Assembly: GCF_001661675.2 (NCBI RefSeq)
Contig: NZ_CP019602.1
Span: 1,389,501-1,453,500, forward strand
DNA length: 64,000 nucleotides
Direction of reading: 5' to 3'
From: Croceicoccus marinus
GTDB lineage: Bacteria > Pseudomonadota > Alphaproteobacteria > Sphingomonadales > Sphingomonadaceae
Shown here in pieces: positions 43,414-52,534 of the stretch. Below the pieces are notes generated by a model. It saw only the letters and a list, made by a program, of their open reading frames with translations. It searched no databases and had not been told where the DNA came from. The position numbers and the translations under genes were made by a program. Within the stretch, counting starts at the first letter, position 1; every line of letters begins with the position of its first letter.

Positions 43414-43971
43414 ATGAGCAAGCCTGAAAAATCCGAAAAGAAATCGAAGGGCGGAAGCCGCCTGTTCATCGTCATGGGCGCGGTCGCGCTGCTGTCGGCG
43501 GGCGGCGGCGGGGCCTATGCAATGATGGCGGGCGGCATGATCCCCGCGCATGCAGAGGACAACACGCCGCGCCTGATCCGCAAGGGCGACAGCGATCCCT
43601 TCGCTGCAGCCGATGCGGAAGCGGCCGAGGTGCACGGCGATGGCGGCAGCGAATATCGCACCGCCTATTACAGCTTTGAAGACAGCTTCACCTCGAACCT
43701 CAAGGGGTCGGACGGGCTGGTGCAGATCAGCCTGGCCGCCTCGACCCGGCGCGACGGGCGCGTGCTGATGTGGATGCAGCAGCACGAACTGGCGATCCGC
43801 TCGTCGATCCTGACCGTGCTGGCCGACACGCCCGAAGCACAGCTGGAAACCGTGAAGGGCAAGCAGGCGCTGAGGCAGCGGCTGACAGGTGCGATCAATG
43901 ACGAGCTGGTCGCGCTGGAAGGCTTTGGCGGCATCGACCAGGTCTATTTCCGCAGCTTCATCGTGCAGTGA
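43414..43971 (+). CDS. fliL: Flagellar basal-body protein FliL
   Basis: A 185-residue protein with a basic N-terminus, one membrane helix (LFIVMGAVALLSAGGGGAYA) and a periplasmic domain. EDSFTSNLKGSDGLVQISLA and the ending LEGFGGIDQVYFRSFIVQ are typical for FliL. It supports the stator ring around MotB. The stop overlaps the GTG of fliM. Confidence 0.9.
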   Translation: MSKPEKSEKKSKGGSRLFIVMGAVALLSAGGGGAYAMMAGGMIPAHAEDNTPRLIRKGDSDPFAAADAEAAEVHGDGGSEYRTAYYSFEDSFTSNLKGSDGLVQISLAASTRRDGRVLMWMQQHELAIRSSILTVLADTPEAQLETVKGKQALRQRLTGAINDELVALEGFGGIDQVYFRSFIVQ

Positions 43972-44876
43972 GCGTCATGGACCAGGGCTTTGTCATTGCC
44001 GCAGAACGGATTGCCGCGCAGCATTGCGCCGAGCTTATCATGCCGCGCCGCAGCGAGCCGGACTTCGGCGCCGGGCTGACCCGGCTGGCGCGGCGCATGG
44101 CGCTGGTGCTGCCCGACCTGCTTTCGGGCTTCGTCGACGATGTGCGGATCACTGCCAAGGCAGGCGAACCGCGCTGCGGCGATGTCGCGGCGCTGCTTCA
44201 GGGCGATGACGCGGACGTCAGCCATGTCGCGCTGTCGGTGGGCGGCGGCGACGACGATTTCGTGCTGTCCATCGACCGCCGCGCGGTGTTTGAACTGCTG
44301 GACCGCGCGTTCGGCGGCGACGGGCGGATCGCGGGCGATCTGCCGGCTGCGATCCCGCTGTCGGGCCAGTCGATCCTGACCCGGCTGGAACGCGGTATCG
44401 CCGATCTGCTGGCGGCGCTGGCGCCGGTCGGCGCGCTGCCTGCCCTGCGGATCGGTCGCCGCGAAGGCGATGCCGCGATGCTGCGCGCCTTTCCGGGCGA
44501 AGAGCGCGTGCACCAGTTTACAATGTCCGTGCAGGGCGGCGATGCCGATCCGTGGCGGCTGGCGGTCACCATGCGCCCCGCCATGGCCGAGCTGCTGGCT
44601 GAAGCCGGTGCCGACAAGGCGAAGCGCAGTGCCATCGGGCCGCATGACGAACCCTTTGCCGATATTCCGCTGCGGCTGCAGGCAACGCTGATCGACATGC
44701 GCCTGCCGCTGTCGCGCCTGAGCGGGCTGAAGCCGGGCGACATGATCCCCGTTTCGGTCGCGCGCAGCGTGCCGCTGGCGCTGGGCGGCAAGATCATCGC
44801 GCATGGCACCGTCGGCGAGATCGACGACCGCGTCGCGCTGCAGATCACCAGCGCCTTTTCCCATTCCGTTTCCTGA
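43968..44876 (+). CDS. fliM: Switch protein FliM without the CheY-binding N-terminal peptide
   Basis: A 302-residue protein. The C-terminal SpoA domain has the PLRLQATLIDMRLPLSRLSG-LKPGDMIPVSV pattern of FliM, and the middle region is the CheC-like domain in reduced form. The N-terminus reads MSVMDQGFVIAAERIAAQHC and shows no LSQxExDALL peptide, the normal docking site for phosphorylated CheY. GTG at 43968 or ATG at 43977 may be the start; neither changes this. Position between fliL and fliN supports the identity. Confidence 0.85.
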   Translation: MSVMDQGFVIAAERIAAQHCAELIMPRRSEPDFGAGLTRLARRMALVLPDLLSGFVDDVRITAKAGEPRCGDVAALLQGDDADVSHVALSVGGGDDDFVLSIDRRAVFELLDRAFGGDGRIAGDLPAAIPLSGQSILTRLERGIADLLAALAPVGALPALRIGRREGDAAMLRAFPGEERVHQFTMSVQGGDADPWRLAVTMRPAMAELLAEAGADKAKRSAIGPHDEPFADIPLRLQATLIDMRLPLSRLSGLKPGDMIPVSVARSVPLALGGKIIAHGTVGEIDDRVALQITSAFSHSVS

Positions 44877-44889
44877 AGGACCGAACCCG

Positions 44890-45168
44890 ATGCATTCCGA
44901 TCCGCTGAATTTCCTGAAAGATGTCGACGTCCGCCTCTCGGTCGAACTGGGCGGCGCATTGATGCCGCTGCGCGACGTGATGGCGCTGCGCGAGGATAGC
45001 GTGGTGCCGCTGGACCGGCTGACCGACGAGCTTGTCGACATCGCCGTCAACGGCCGCCGCATCGCGCGAGGCGAAGTGGTGGTGCAGGGCAACCGCTTTG
45101 CGCTGCGCATCGTCGAGATGGAAGGCCACGAACCCGCCGCCAGCGCGGCCGAACCGGCAAAGGCCTGA
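44890..45168 (+). CDS. fliN: Switch protein FliN
   Basis: A 92-residue SpoA-domain protein: [40 protein letters not shown] and [17 protein letters not shown] are all FliN features. It forms the lower C-ring with FliM. AAGGA about ten bases upstream supports the ATG at 44890. Confidence 0.92.
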   Translation: MHSDPLNFLKDVDVRLSVELGGALMPLRDVMALREDSVVPLDRLTDELVDIAVNGRRIARGEVVVQGNRFALRIVEMEGHEPAASAAEPAKA

Positions 45169-45173
45169 ACGCG

Positions 45174-45452
45174 ATGTTCGAATATATACTGAAGCTGGCG
45201 ATCATGCTGCCCGCCATCGGCCTGCTGGCATGGGGCTGCCTGAAGCTGGCCAGGAAGATGCAGGACCGCGTCGGCGGGACCGTGCAGGGCAAGTCGGCGC
45301 GGATCATCGAGACGACGATGCTCTCGCCCTCGCTGAAGCTGGCGGTGATCGAGTTCCATGGGCGCGAGATCCTCGTCTCCGCATCGCGCACGGGCCTCAC
45401 CCGCCTGGCCGAAGCGCCCGCGCGCAGCATTTCCGAGGACGAAGCACGATGA
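45174..45452 (+). CDS. fliO: Flagellar export chaperone FliO
   Basis: A 92-residue protein with one N-terminal membrane helix ([20 protein letters not shown]) and a small basic cytosolic domain ([20 protein letters not shown]). FliO helps assemble the FliP ring. It is at the short end of the family; assignment is supported by its place between fliN and fliP, with a four-base overlap to fliP. Confidence 0.82.
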   Translation: MFEYILKLAIMLPAIGLLAWGCLKLARKMQDRVGGTVQGKSARIIETTMLSPSLKLAVIEFHGREILVSASRTGLTRLAEAPARSISEDEAR

Positions 45453-46201
45453 AACGCGCCGCGATCTGGCTGGCCGTCACCGCGGCCACCCTGCCCCTGC
45501 CCGCCGCCGCGCAAGAGGCGATCCCCGGCGCGCTGGACCGTGCGTTCGGGTCGCTGGAGGCAAGCAATGGCGGTTCGCTGAGCCTGTCGCTGCAGCTGCT
45601 GCTGGTGATGGGGCTGCTTACGATCCTGCCCAGCCTGATCCTGATGATGACCAGCTTCACGCGCATATTGATCGTGCTGGCGATCCTGCGGCAAGCCCTC
45701 GGCCTGCAGCAATCGCCGCCCAACCAGGTGCTGATCGGCCTGTCGCTGTTCCTGTCGCTGTTCGTGATGGCGCCGACCATCGAGCAGGTGAACACCCGCG
45801 CCATCGCGCCCTATGCCGCGGACCGGATCCCGGCCGAGACCGCCATCGCCAATGCGGGCGAGGAGTTCCACGCCTTCATGCTGCGCCAGACGCGCGAGCG
45901 CGACCTTATGATGTTCGCCGATATCGCCAATGCGCCCAAGTTCGAAAGCCCCGAAGCGGTGCCTTTTTCGATCCTGCTGCCGGCCTTTGTCACCAGCGAG
46001 CTTAAGACCGCGTTCCAGATCGGCTTCATGCTGTTCCTGCCGTTCCTGGTCATCGACCTTGTCGTGTCGTCGGTGCTGATGAGCCTGGGCATGATGATGA
46101 TGAGCCCGATGATCGTGTCGCTGCCGTTCAAGCTGCTGCTGTTCGTGCTGGTCGACGGCTGGGCGATGCTGATGGGCTCGCTCGCGCAGAGCTTTGCGTA
46201 A
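45449..46201 (+). CDS. fliP: Export gate protein FliP
   Basis: A 250-residue FliP. A cleavable signal peptide ([20 protein letters not shown]) is followed by four membrane helices, with [20 protein letters not shown] and [20 protein letters not shown] as signature regions. FliP builds the central export pore with FliQ and FliR. The ATG overlaps the fliO stop. Confidence 0.95.
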   Translation: MKRAAIWLAVTAATLPLPAAAQEAIPGALDRAFGSLEASNGGSLSLSLQLLLVMGLLTILPSLILMMTSFTRILIVLAILRQALGLQQSPPNQVLIGLSLFLSLFVMAPTIEQVNTRAIAPYAADRIPAETAIANAGEEFHAFMLRQTRERDLMMFADIANAPKFESPEAVPFSILLPAFVTSELKTAFQIGFMLFLPFLVIDLVVSSVLMSLGMMMMSPMIVSLPFKLLLFVLVDGWAMLMGSLAQSFA

Positions 46202-46211
46202 GGAGGGGATG

Positions 46212-46487
46212 ATGGAAAGCGAAGCCCTGCCCCTGCTGGCGCTGGCCGACCGGATGCTGTGGATCACCGCGCTGGTGGCCGCCCCCGTGCTGATCGCATC
46301 GATCGTGGTTGGCCTCCTGATCGGGCTGATCCAGGCGGCGACATCGGTGAACGAGCAGACGCTGACCTTCGTCCCCAAGCTGGCGGTGACCGCGCTGGTG
46401 CTGGTGCTGCTGGGCGGCGCGATGATGGGTCTGGTCGCCGAATTCGCGCAGGACATCTTTACCGAGATTGCCCGGATCTCCTCATGA
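46212..46487 (+). CDS. fliQ: Export gate protein FliQ
   Basis: A 91-residue two-helix membrane protein: ITALVAAPVLIASIVVGLLI-GLIQAATSVNEQTLTFVPKL is diagnostic. AGGAGG at 46201-46206 suits the ATG at 46212; an ATG at 46209 is three bases earlier. It overlaps fliR by four bases. Confidence 0.94.
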   Translation: MESEALPLLALADRMLWITALVAAPVLIASIVVGLLIGLIQAATSVNEQTLTFVPKLAVTALVLVLLGGAMMGLVAEFAQDIFTEIARISS

Positions 46488-47269
46488 TCCAGATGGATTT
46501 CGGCCTTGGGTCCATAGAGGGCGAGTTCTGGCGCTGGGTCTTCGTCATGACGCGCATCGGTGCCGCCATGCTGGCCGCGCCGCTGTTCGGCGCCAGCAGC
46601 GTGCCCGCGCAGGTGCGGGTGATCGCGGCGGGCGCGGTGGCGGTGTTCCTGTGCGCCTGGTTTCCCGCGATCCGCGCGCCGGCCGACATGCTGTCGGCAG
46701 GCGGGCTGGTGATCGTCGCGGGCGAGGTGCTGATCGGGCTGGCCATGGGCTTCATGCTGCAGATCGCCTTTGCCGCGCCCGTGATGGCGGCCGAGATGAT
46801 TTCGGGCACCATGGGCATGTCGATGGCGGTCGCGGTCGATCCCGGCAGCGGTGCGCAATCGCCCGCGCTGGGGCAGTATTTCACCGTGGTGATGACGCTG
46901 ATCTTCCTGGCGCTGGGCGCGCATCTGCACTGGATCCGCCTGTTGGTCGAAAGCTATGGCGCGTTTCCGCCTGGCTCGCCGTGGTTCGGCCCTGAACGGT
47001 CGGGCATGGTGCTGGACTTCGGTTCGACCATGTTCGTCAGCGCGGTGGTGATCGCGCTGCCGGTGACCTTCGTGCTTCTGATGGCGCAAGTGGTGACCGG
47101 CGTGCTCAGCCGGTCCGCGCCGTCGCTGAACCTGTTCGCGCTGGGCCTGCCGCTGGGCGTGCTGGCGGGGCTGGTGGCGCTGATCGCCAGCCTGCCGGTG
47201 CTGCATGAACAGCTGGCCGATCTGTCGACCACCGCCGTGCTGGCGGCTGGCGAACTGGTCACGCCATGA
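46484..47269 (+). CDS. fliR: Export gate protein FliR
   Basis: A 261-residue membrane protein with about six helices. WRWVFVMTRIGAAMLAAPLF and the SALGQYFTVVMTLIFLALGA-like segment (ALGQYFTVVMTLIFLALGAH) are typical. FliR completes the FliPQR pore. The ATG overlaps the fliQ stop, and the gene overlaps flhB by four bases. Confidence 0.94.
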   Translation: MIQMDFGLGSIEGEFWRWVFVMTRIGAAMLAAPLFGASSVPAQVRVIAAGAVAVFLCAWFPAIRAPADMLSAGGLVIVAGEVLIGLAMGFMLQIAFAAPVMAAEMISGTMGMSMAVAVDPGSGAQSPALGQYFTVVMTLIFLALGAHLHWIRLLVESYGAFPPGSPWFGPERSGMVLDFGSTMFVSAVVIALPVTFVLLMAQVVTGVLSRSAPSLNLFALGLPLGVLAGLVALIASLPVLHEQLADLSTTAVLAAGELVTP

Positions 47270-48408
47270 GCGGCGAGCAGACCGCGGGCGAGAAGACTTT
47301 CGCGCCCACCGACAAGCGCAAGCGCGAGGCGGCGCAGAACGGCGACGTGCTGCGATCGAAGGAGCTGGCGACGGCGGCGGCAATGCTGGTGGCGGGCGCG
47401 TGGCTGATGTGGGCGGGCGGCTGGATGCTGGACAGCCTGTCGACCGCACTGCGCAAGGGGCTGTCGTGGAACCGCGCCGAATTGCAGCAGTTCGATCCGG
47501 GCGGTGCGATGATGGCGCTGCTGATCGCCTTGCTGCCGCCAGTCTGCGTGCTGGGGCTGGTGGTAATGGCGTCCTCCATCGTGTCGCAGCTGGGGTTCGG
47601 GACCGGGGTCTGGGTCGGCAAGAACCTGTCGTTCAAGGGATCGCGGCTTAACCCGATATCGGGGCTGAAGCGCATGTTCGGCCCCAACGGGCTGATCGAG
47701 ATGGCGAAGGGCCTGGCCAAGGTCGCCCTGCTGATGGCGATCGCCTGGGCCTGGGGGCAGAGCCATTATCGCGGCTTTGCCTCGCTTGGCCGGGGCGAAC
47801 TGATGCAGCAGCTGGGCTTTGCGTGGGACGCGCTGATCGCGCTGGTGTTCTCGCTGGGCGCGGGGCTGCTGGTGATCGCGCTGGTCGACGTGCCGGTGCA
47901 GATGTTCCGCCGCAACAAGCGACTGATGATGAGCCTTCAGGAAATCCGCGACGAGAGCAAGGAGTCGGACGGCTCGCCCGAACAGAAGGCCGCGATGCGC
48001 GACCGGCAGCGTAAACTGGCGGCGGGCGCGCTGGCCCCCGCCATGCGCGAGGCGCAGTTCGTGATCGCCAATCCGACGCATTTCTCAGTCGCGCTGTGCT
48101 ATGATCCGGCGAAGGCCCATGCCCCGTTGCTGCTGGCCAAGGGGCGCGACGAAAAGGCGCTGGCGATGCGCGACCTGGCGGCGGAACACGGCATTCCGGT
48201 GCTGGAATATCCGCTGCTGGCACGCGCGGTCTATTTCACCACGCAGGAACGGCAGGTGATCCGGCACGAGCTTTACGCCGCCGTCGCGTCGCTGCTGGCC
48301 TTCGTGTTCTCGCTGAAACGAGGGGAGACGCCGCGAGCGCCGCAGATCGAACTGCCGGTATCGCTGCATTTCGATGCCGAGGGGCGTCCTTCGGCAAGGC
48401 ACCCTTAA
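47266..48408 (+). CDS. flhB: Export specificity switch protein FlhB
   Basis: A 380-residue FlhB. It begins with the conserved EKTFAPTDKRKREAAQNGDV (normally TE-xPT-xKR), has four membrane helices, and carries the self-cleavage motif in REAQFVIANPTHFSVALCYD (NPTH). Cleavage there lets export switch from hook to filament proteins under FliK control. The TAA stop overlaps the possible sigma28 box upstream of fliD. Confidence 0.95.
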   Translation: MSGEQTAGEKTFAPTDKRKREAAQNGDVLRSKELATAAAMLVAGAWLMWAGGWMLDSLSTALRKGLSWNRAELQQFDPGGAMMALLIALLPPVCVLGLVVMASSIVSQLGFGTGVWVGKNLSFKGSRLNPISGLKRMFGPNGLIEMAKGLAKVALLMAIAWAWGQSHYRGFASLGRGELMQQLGFAWDALIALVFSLGAGLLVIALVDVPVQMFRRNKRLMMSLQEIRDESKESDGSPEQKAAMRDRQRKLAAGALAPAMREAQFVIANPTHFSVALCYDPAKAHAPLLLAKGRDEKALAMRDLAAEHGIPVLEYPLLARAVYFTTQERQVIRHELYAAVASLLAFVFSLKRGETPRAPQIELPVSLHFDAEGRPSARHP

Positions 48409-48429
48409 TCGGCGCGGACATTGACCGTT
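48402..48429 (+). promoter_or_regulatory. Possible sigma28 promoter of fliDS
   Basis: CCCTTAA-N16-CCG with the same spacing as at fliC and flgM, followed by a T two bases on. It overlaps the flhB stop codon. The gap to the fliD ATG at 48438 is only ten bases, so a transcript from here would have almost no leader; this lowers confidence. Confidence 0.35.
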
Positions 48430-48437
48430 CAAGCAGT

Positions 48438-49871
48438 ATGACCAGCACCAGCGCAACATCCGCCACCGGCAGCATCATCACCGCGCTTGGCGCGGGCAGC
48501 GGGATCGACATGGCAAAGCTCGCCAGCGATCTGGCGGCGGCGCAATATGCGACCCGCATCGACCGGCTGACGGCGAAATCGGAAAAGCTGGAAGCGCAAA
48601 TCTCCGCCGCGTCCGAAATCAGGAGCATGATGCTGAGCCTGGCGACATCGCTGGGCGACCGGGTGCGCGTAGGCGACCTGTCGGCGCAGCCCAGCCTGGA
48701 CAACGCAGCCGTCGCCAGCGCCGCGCTTTCGGGCTCGAGCCGCCCCAGCGGCACATTTTCGCTTGAGGTCGAGCAGCTTGCCCGCGGGCAAATGCTGGCA
48801 AGCGGGTCCTTCGCCTCTCGCGATGCGGCCGTCGGGGCCGGGACGATCACCGTGCGTTTCGGGACCTTGGCGGCAGGCAGCTTTGCCGAGGATATGTCGA
48901 AGCCCAGCGTCGATATCGCCATCGCGCCCGGCGCGACACTTGCCGAGACCGCACAGGCAATCACCGCATCGGGCGCGGGGCTGACGGCCTATGTCTCCGA
49001 CACGGTCGATGGCGCGCGGCTGGTAATCAAGGGGGCCGACGGCGCAGCCGGCGGCTTTGTGCTGGACGTGGCGGAGGATCCGGCCGATCCGGGCCTGTCG
49101 GCACTGGCCTGGCAGCCGGGATCGGGGTCTGGCACGCTGCTTCAGGAAGCGCAGGATGCGCGGGTGAAGATCGACGGCCTGTCGCGGACGTCGCCCTCCA
49201 ATACGCTGACCGATGCGATTCCGGGCGTGGTGCTGAAGCTGTCGGGCACCAATGCGGGCGCGCCGACCACCGTACGCTTTGCCGATGCGGGGGGCGCGAT
49301 CACCGGCGCGATGCAGGACCTGACCGCCGCGCTGAACGAGATTGCGGGCGTGCTGAACGAGGCGACCAATCCGCTGGGCGGCGACCTGTCGCGCGACAGC
49401 GGTGCACGGGCCTTGCGGCAGGCGTTCTCAGCACTGGCCGGCAGGGTCGTGATGCCCGGCGCGGCAGATGGCGAGCCGCGCACCCTGTCGGACCTTGGCC
49501 TCAAGATCACGCGCTTCGGCACGTTCGAGCTCGATCCCGAGCGGCTCGCCGAAACGCTGAAGCGCGATCCCGATGGCGTGGCCGCGATGTTCACCAATGG
49601 TGTCACCGGCGTGTATGCCACCTTCGATTCGCTGTCGCGCAGCGTCAGCGCGGTGGGACGGCCGGGCAGCTTGGCCGGCTCGCTGTCGCGCTATAACGCC
49701 GAGCTGGCGCGACTGGGCGAGGACCAGGCCGAACTGGCCGAGGACCAGGAAGAGACCCGCGCCCGGCTCGCGTCGCGCTTCGCCGTGTCGGACAGCCGGA
49801 TCGTGGGCTATCAGTCGACGCTCAGCTTCCTGGAAAACCAGATCGCCGCCTGGAACGCGGACAAGGGCTGA
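48438..49871 (+). CDS. fliD: Filament cap protein FliD
   Basis: A 477-residue cap protein. The N-terminal ALGAGSGIDMAKLASDLAAA with AQYATRIDRLTAKSEKLEAQ-ISAASEIRSMM is the FliD_N coiled-coil region. The C-terminal FliD_C region includes LSDLGLKITRFGTFELDPER and a final heptad segment ending RIVGYQSTLSFLENQIAAWN. It caps the growing filament. The last base is shared with the fliS start. Confidence 0.92.
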   Translation: MTSTSATSATGSIITALGAGSGIDMAKLASDLAAAQYATRIDRLTAKSEKLEAQISAASEIRSMMLSLATSLGDRVRVGDLSAQPSLDNAAVASAALSGSSRPSGTFSLEVEQLARGQMLASGSFASRDAAVGAGTITVRFGTLAAGSFAEDMSKPSVDIAIAPGATLAETAQAITASGAGLTAYVSDTVDGARLVIKGADGAAGGFVLDVAEDPADPGLSALAWQPGSGSGTLLQEAQDARVKIDGLSRTSPSNTLTDAIPGVVLKLSGTNAGAPTTVRFADAGGAITGAMQDLTAALNEIAGVLNEATNPLGGDLSRDSGARALRQAFSALAGRVVMPGAADGEPRTLSDLGLKITRFGTFELDPERLAETLKRDPDGVAAMFTNGVTGVYATFDSLSRSVSAVGRPGSLAGSLSRYNAELARLGEDQAELAEDQEETRARLASRFAVSDSRIVGYQSTLSFLENQIAAWNADKG

Positions 49872-50245
49872 TGCTTTCGGGCAGGGTTCATCCGGCGGAA
49901 GCCTATCGGCAGGTCGAATTCGACGCGCGCGTGCACGGCGCCAGCCAGCAGGAGCTGGTCTGGATCTGTTTCGAGCAGTTGATCGGTGCGCTTGGCACCG
50001 CGATCCACGCCGATACGATAGAGGACCGCGCCCTGCGCAGCCGGTCGCTGTCGCGCGCGGTGTCCAGCCTGCTGGCGCTGGAGATGGGGCTGTCGGGCGA
50101 CGATCCCGTCGTGCTGGCCATGCGCGATCTGTATGGCCGTGCGCGTACTTCGATCCTGTCCTGCGCGGTGCAGTTCGATGCCGAAAGGCTAGAACAGATC
50201 CGCGGCGACTTCGCCGAAATCCACGCAGCGCTGAGCGCGGGCTGA
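49871..50245 (+). CDS. fliS: Flagellin export chaperone FliS
   Basis: A 124-residue helical protein: HPAEAYRQVEFDARVHGASQ-QELVWICFEQLIGAL matches the FliS N-terminal pattern (AYxxxxV followed by xxLIxxLYxGxxxxL). It binds flagellin in the cytoplasm. It is the last flagellar gene of the rightward block. A GCCGCAA/TTGCGGC hairpin (50249-50268) follows its stop codon. Confidence 0.88.
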   Translation: MLSGRVHPAEAYRQVEFDARVHGASQQELVWICFEQLIGALGTAIHADTIEDRALRSRSLSRAVSSLLALEMGLSGDDPVVLAMRDLYGRARTSILSCAVQFDAERLEQIRGDFAEIHAALSAG

Positions 50246-50681
50246 GTCGCCGCAAGGCCTGTTGCGGCTGGTGACTGCACGCCCTTCTTCAGACGATCGG
50301 TTGCGCTGCAAAGTGTGACAATCGTTGATTTAAGCATCAGGCGCGGCAGCACCGATCAGAGGTCACTATTCGAAAGGGGTAGCGGCCTTATCGCCGCCGT
50401 GTTCCGAAACGGGACATGACGGACGAACGGCATTCGCAGGCGCGGAGCGAACAAATATGCTGGCAGGGCCGATATTTGCGTTAACTTTTTTAGGCCGATC
50501 CGGCCTCGTTTTCCGCATCTGCACATCGTCGTAACCCAAAAAAAAACACTGTGTTTTTCAAGTGCGGGTCAAGTCGAGCCGTTTGGAGTTACCTTCGGCT
50601 CCCCCGATGCGCCATTGAATCGAAAGCGGATTTGCTGTTCCTCAAAAAAAGCCTGGGGGCACAGGCGGGAACGGGGGCAGT
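50246..50681. other. Intergenic region between fliS and the glycosylation genes
   Basis: No gene is visible. A hairpin GCCGCAA-N6-TTGCGGC lies at 50249-50268 but lacks a T-run, so it is at best a weak terminator. A perfect palindrome AAAAACAC-T-GTGTTTTT occupies 50542-50558 in an AT-rich stretch and may be an operator. The promoter of the glycosyltransferase operon is probably between 50460 and 50650, but I could not fix its boxes. Confidence 0.45.
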
Positions 50682-51677
50682 ATGGATAGCCTGAAGTGCC
50701 GTTTAGTACTGGCAATGCCGGTATATAACGGCGAGAATTTCGTCGAAGAAGCGATCCAGTCCATTCTCGAACAGGATTACGCCGACTTTCGGCTGATTGT
50801 TACCGACAATGCCTCCACCGACGGGACAGAGGATATCGTGCGCGCGCTGGCCAAGAGCGATGACCGCGTTAACTATGTTCGCAACCGCCAGAACCTTGGT
50901 GCATCGCGCAACTACAACCTCGGCTTCGAATTGTCCGAGGGCGAATATCTGAAATGGTGTGCGCATGACGATCTGCTGAGCAGCAATTACCTGCGCGACT
51001 GCGTGGCGGCGCTCGATGCCGATCCCGGGCTTGCCATCGCATTCGGCAGATCGATCAGTGTCGACACCAAGGGCCGGCATCTGCCGACCAGCGGCTGGGA
51101 TACGCCCGATATCGACGACACCGACGCGGCTGACCGTTTTGAGCGGATCATCGGCCTGTTCGGCCGGATGTGCTTCCCGATCTTCGGCGTCATGCGCCGC
51201 TCCGCACTGGCGAAGACCGATCTGCATCCTTCCTATTACGGTTCCGACCAGGCGCTGCTGGCCGAACTGGCGCTGCGGGGCCGGTGGAAGCGGGTCGAGC
51301 AGGCGATCCTGTGGAACCGCGACCACGAACAGCGCTCGCTTGCGATCGAGGACAAGCTGGAGCGCGCGATGTGGCAGGGCGGCACCCGCAACCGGCTGGC
51401 CGCGGCAGAGCATTGGCAGCTGCTGGTCCATCTTCTGAAGATCTGCGGCCAGCACCGCGACGTCGCCGACCCCCGGGCCTTGCGCAAGGCCGTGCTCAAG
51501 CGCTCGTCGCAGCCCAAGCAGATAGGCCGCTATGTTCTGGAAATGGCCAGCCTCGTCTCGCCCGCGATGGCGCGGCGCATGCGCTCGCTGGTGACCGGCG
51601 CACCGCCGCAGCCGCAGGCAGCCGCCAGGAAGGCGGGCGAACCCGCGCGGACCGACAAGAAAATGGGAGCGGCCTGA
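50682..51677 (+). CDS. Family 2 glycosyltransferase
   Basis: A 331-residue GT-A enzyme. RLVLAMPVYNGENFVEEAIQ and LIVTDNASTDGTEDIVRALA form the nucleotide-binding part, and LKWCAHDDLLSSNYL has the DxD-type motif in the form HDD. No membrane helix is seen. It heads an operon with cytidylyltransferase, SDR and methyltransferase genes, overlapping the next start by one base (TGATG). It probably transfers the sugar made by those enzymes, possibly to flagellin given its place after fliS, or to a surface glycan. Confidence 0.85.
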   Translation: MDSLKCRLVLAMPVYNGENFVEEAIQSILEQDYADFRLIVTDNASTDGTEDIVRALAKSDDRVNYVRNRQNLGASRNYNLGFELSEGEYLKWCAHDDLLSSNYLRDCVAALDADPGLAIAFGRSISVDTKGRHLPTSGWDTPDIDDTDAADRFERIIGLFGRMCFPIFGVMRRSALAKTDLHPSYYGSDQALLAELALRGRWKRVEQAILWNRDHEQRSLAIEDKLERAMWQGGTRNRLAAAEHWQLLVHLLKICGQHRDVADPRALRKAVLKRSSQPKQIGRYVLEMASLVSPAMARRMRSLVTGAPPQPQAAARKAGEPARTDKKMGAA

Positions 51678-52534
51678 TGAAAGTGGGGATCCTTGCTGGC
51701 GGGCTGGGTTCCCGCCTTTCGGAAGAGACCGACATCCGCCCGAAGCCGATGGTCGAGATCGGCGGCATGCCGATCCTGTGGCACATCATGCAGATCTATG
51801 CCCATTACGGCCTGTCCGAATTCAGCATCGCGCTGGGATACAAGGGCGAATATATCAAGCGCTGGTTCCGCGACATGCACAACCAGTCGGGTTCGATCAA
51901 TGTCGCGACCCGGTCCGGCTTGGTGGCCAGCCATACGCTGCCAAGCGTGCCGGACTGGTCGGTCGACCTTATCGAAACGGGCACGAATGCCGGTACCGGC
52001 GGCCGTATCCGCAGGCTGGCACCCTATCTGGGCGACGAGACCGCGCTGATTACCTGGGGCGACGGCGTAGCCGATATCGACATCGCCAGCCTGCTCGATT
52101 TCCACCGGTCGCATGGCAAGCTTGCCACGCTGACAGCAGTGCGGCCCCCTGCCCGCTATGGCCATCTGGAACTGTCCGGCGACAAGATCGCCAGCTTCAC
52201 CGAGAAGCCCCAGATCGGCGAAGGCTGGATCAACGGCGCCTTCTTCGTGCTGGAGCCGGAAGTGATGGAATATATCACCAGCGACGAGATGATGTTCGAA
52301 CAGGACCCTCTCGTCCGGCTGGCGCAGGACGGCCAGCTGATGGCCTATCGGCACGAAGGCTTCTGGCAGTGCATGGACACCATGCGCGAGAAGCAGATCC
52401 TGAACGACCTATGGAATTCGGGCGCGGCCCCGTGGAAAAACTGGAAGGACGAAAGCGATGAAGATCTTGGTCACGGGGCATCTCGGGTACATCGGATCGG
52501 TCCTCGTTCCCCTGCTGCTGCAGCGGGGGCATGA
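51677..52534 (+). CDS. rfbF: Glucose-1-phosphate cytidylyltransferase (RfbF type)
   Basis: A 285-residue nucleotidyltransferase forming CDP-glucose. The signature is MKVGILAGGLGSRLSEETDI-RPKPMVEIGGMPILWHIM, with the family blocks ALGYKGEYIKRWF, LITWGDGVADIDI and EGWINGAFFVLEPEV. Known members are about 257 residues and end shortly after the APWKNW segment. Here the frame runs some 27 residues further (rich in Arg, Ser and Ala) and overlaps the next gene by 77 bases, so the tail is probably a recent extension caused by loss of the original stop. Confidence 0.92.
   Translation: MKVGILAGGLGSRLSEETDIRPKPMVEIGGMPILWHIMQIYAHYGLSEFSIALGYKGEYIKRWFRDMHNQSGSINVATRSGLVASHTLPSVPDWSVDLIETGTNAGTGGRIRRLAPYLGDETALITWGDGVADIDIASLLDFHRSHGKLATLTAVRPPARYGHLELSGDKIASFTEKPQIGEGWINGAFFVLEPEVMEYITSDEMMFEQDPLVRLAQDGQLMAYRHEGFWQCMDTMREKQILNDLWNSGAAPWKNWKDESDEDLGHGASRVHRIGPRSPAAAAGA

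Noticed and set aside
50249..50268. Hairpin after fliS as an intrinsic terminator
   Set aside because: The 7-bp stem is present but no T-run follows on the plus strand, so I did not list it as a terminator.
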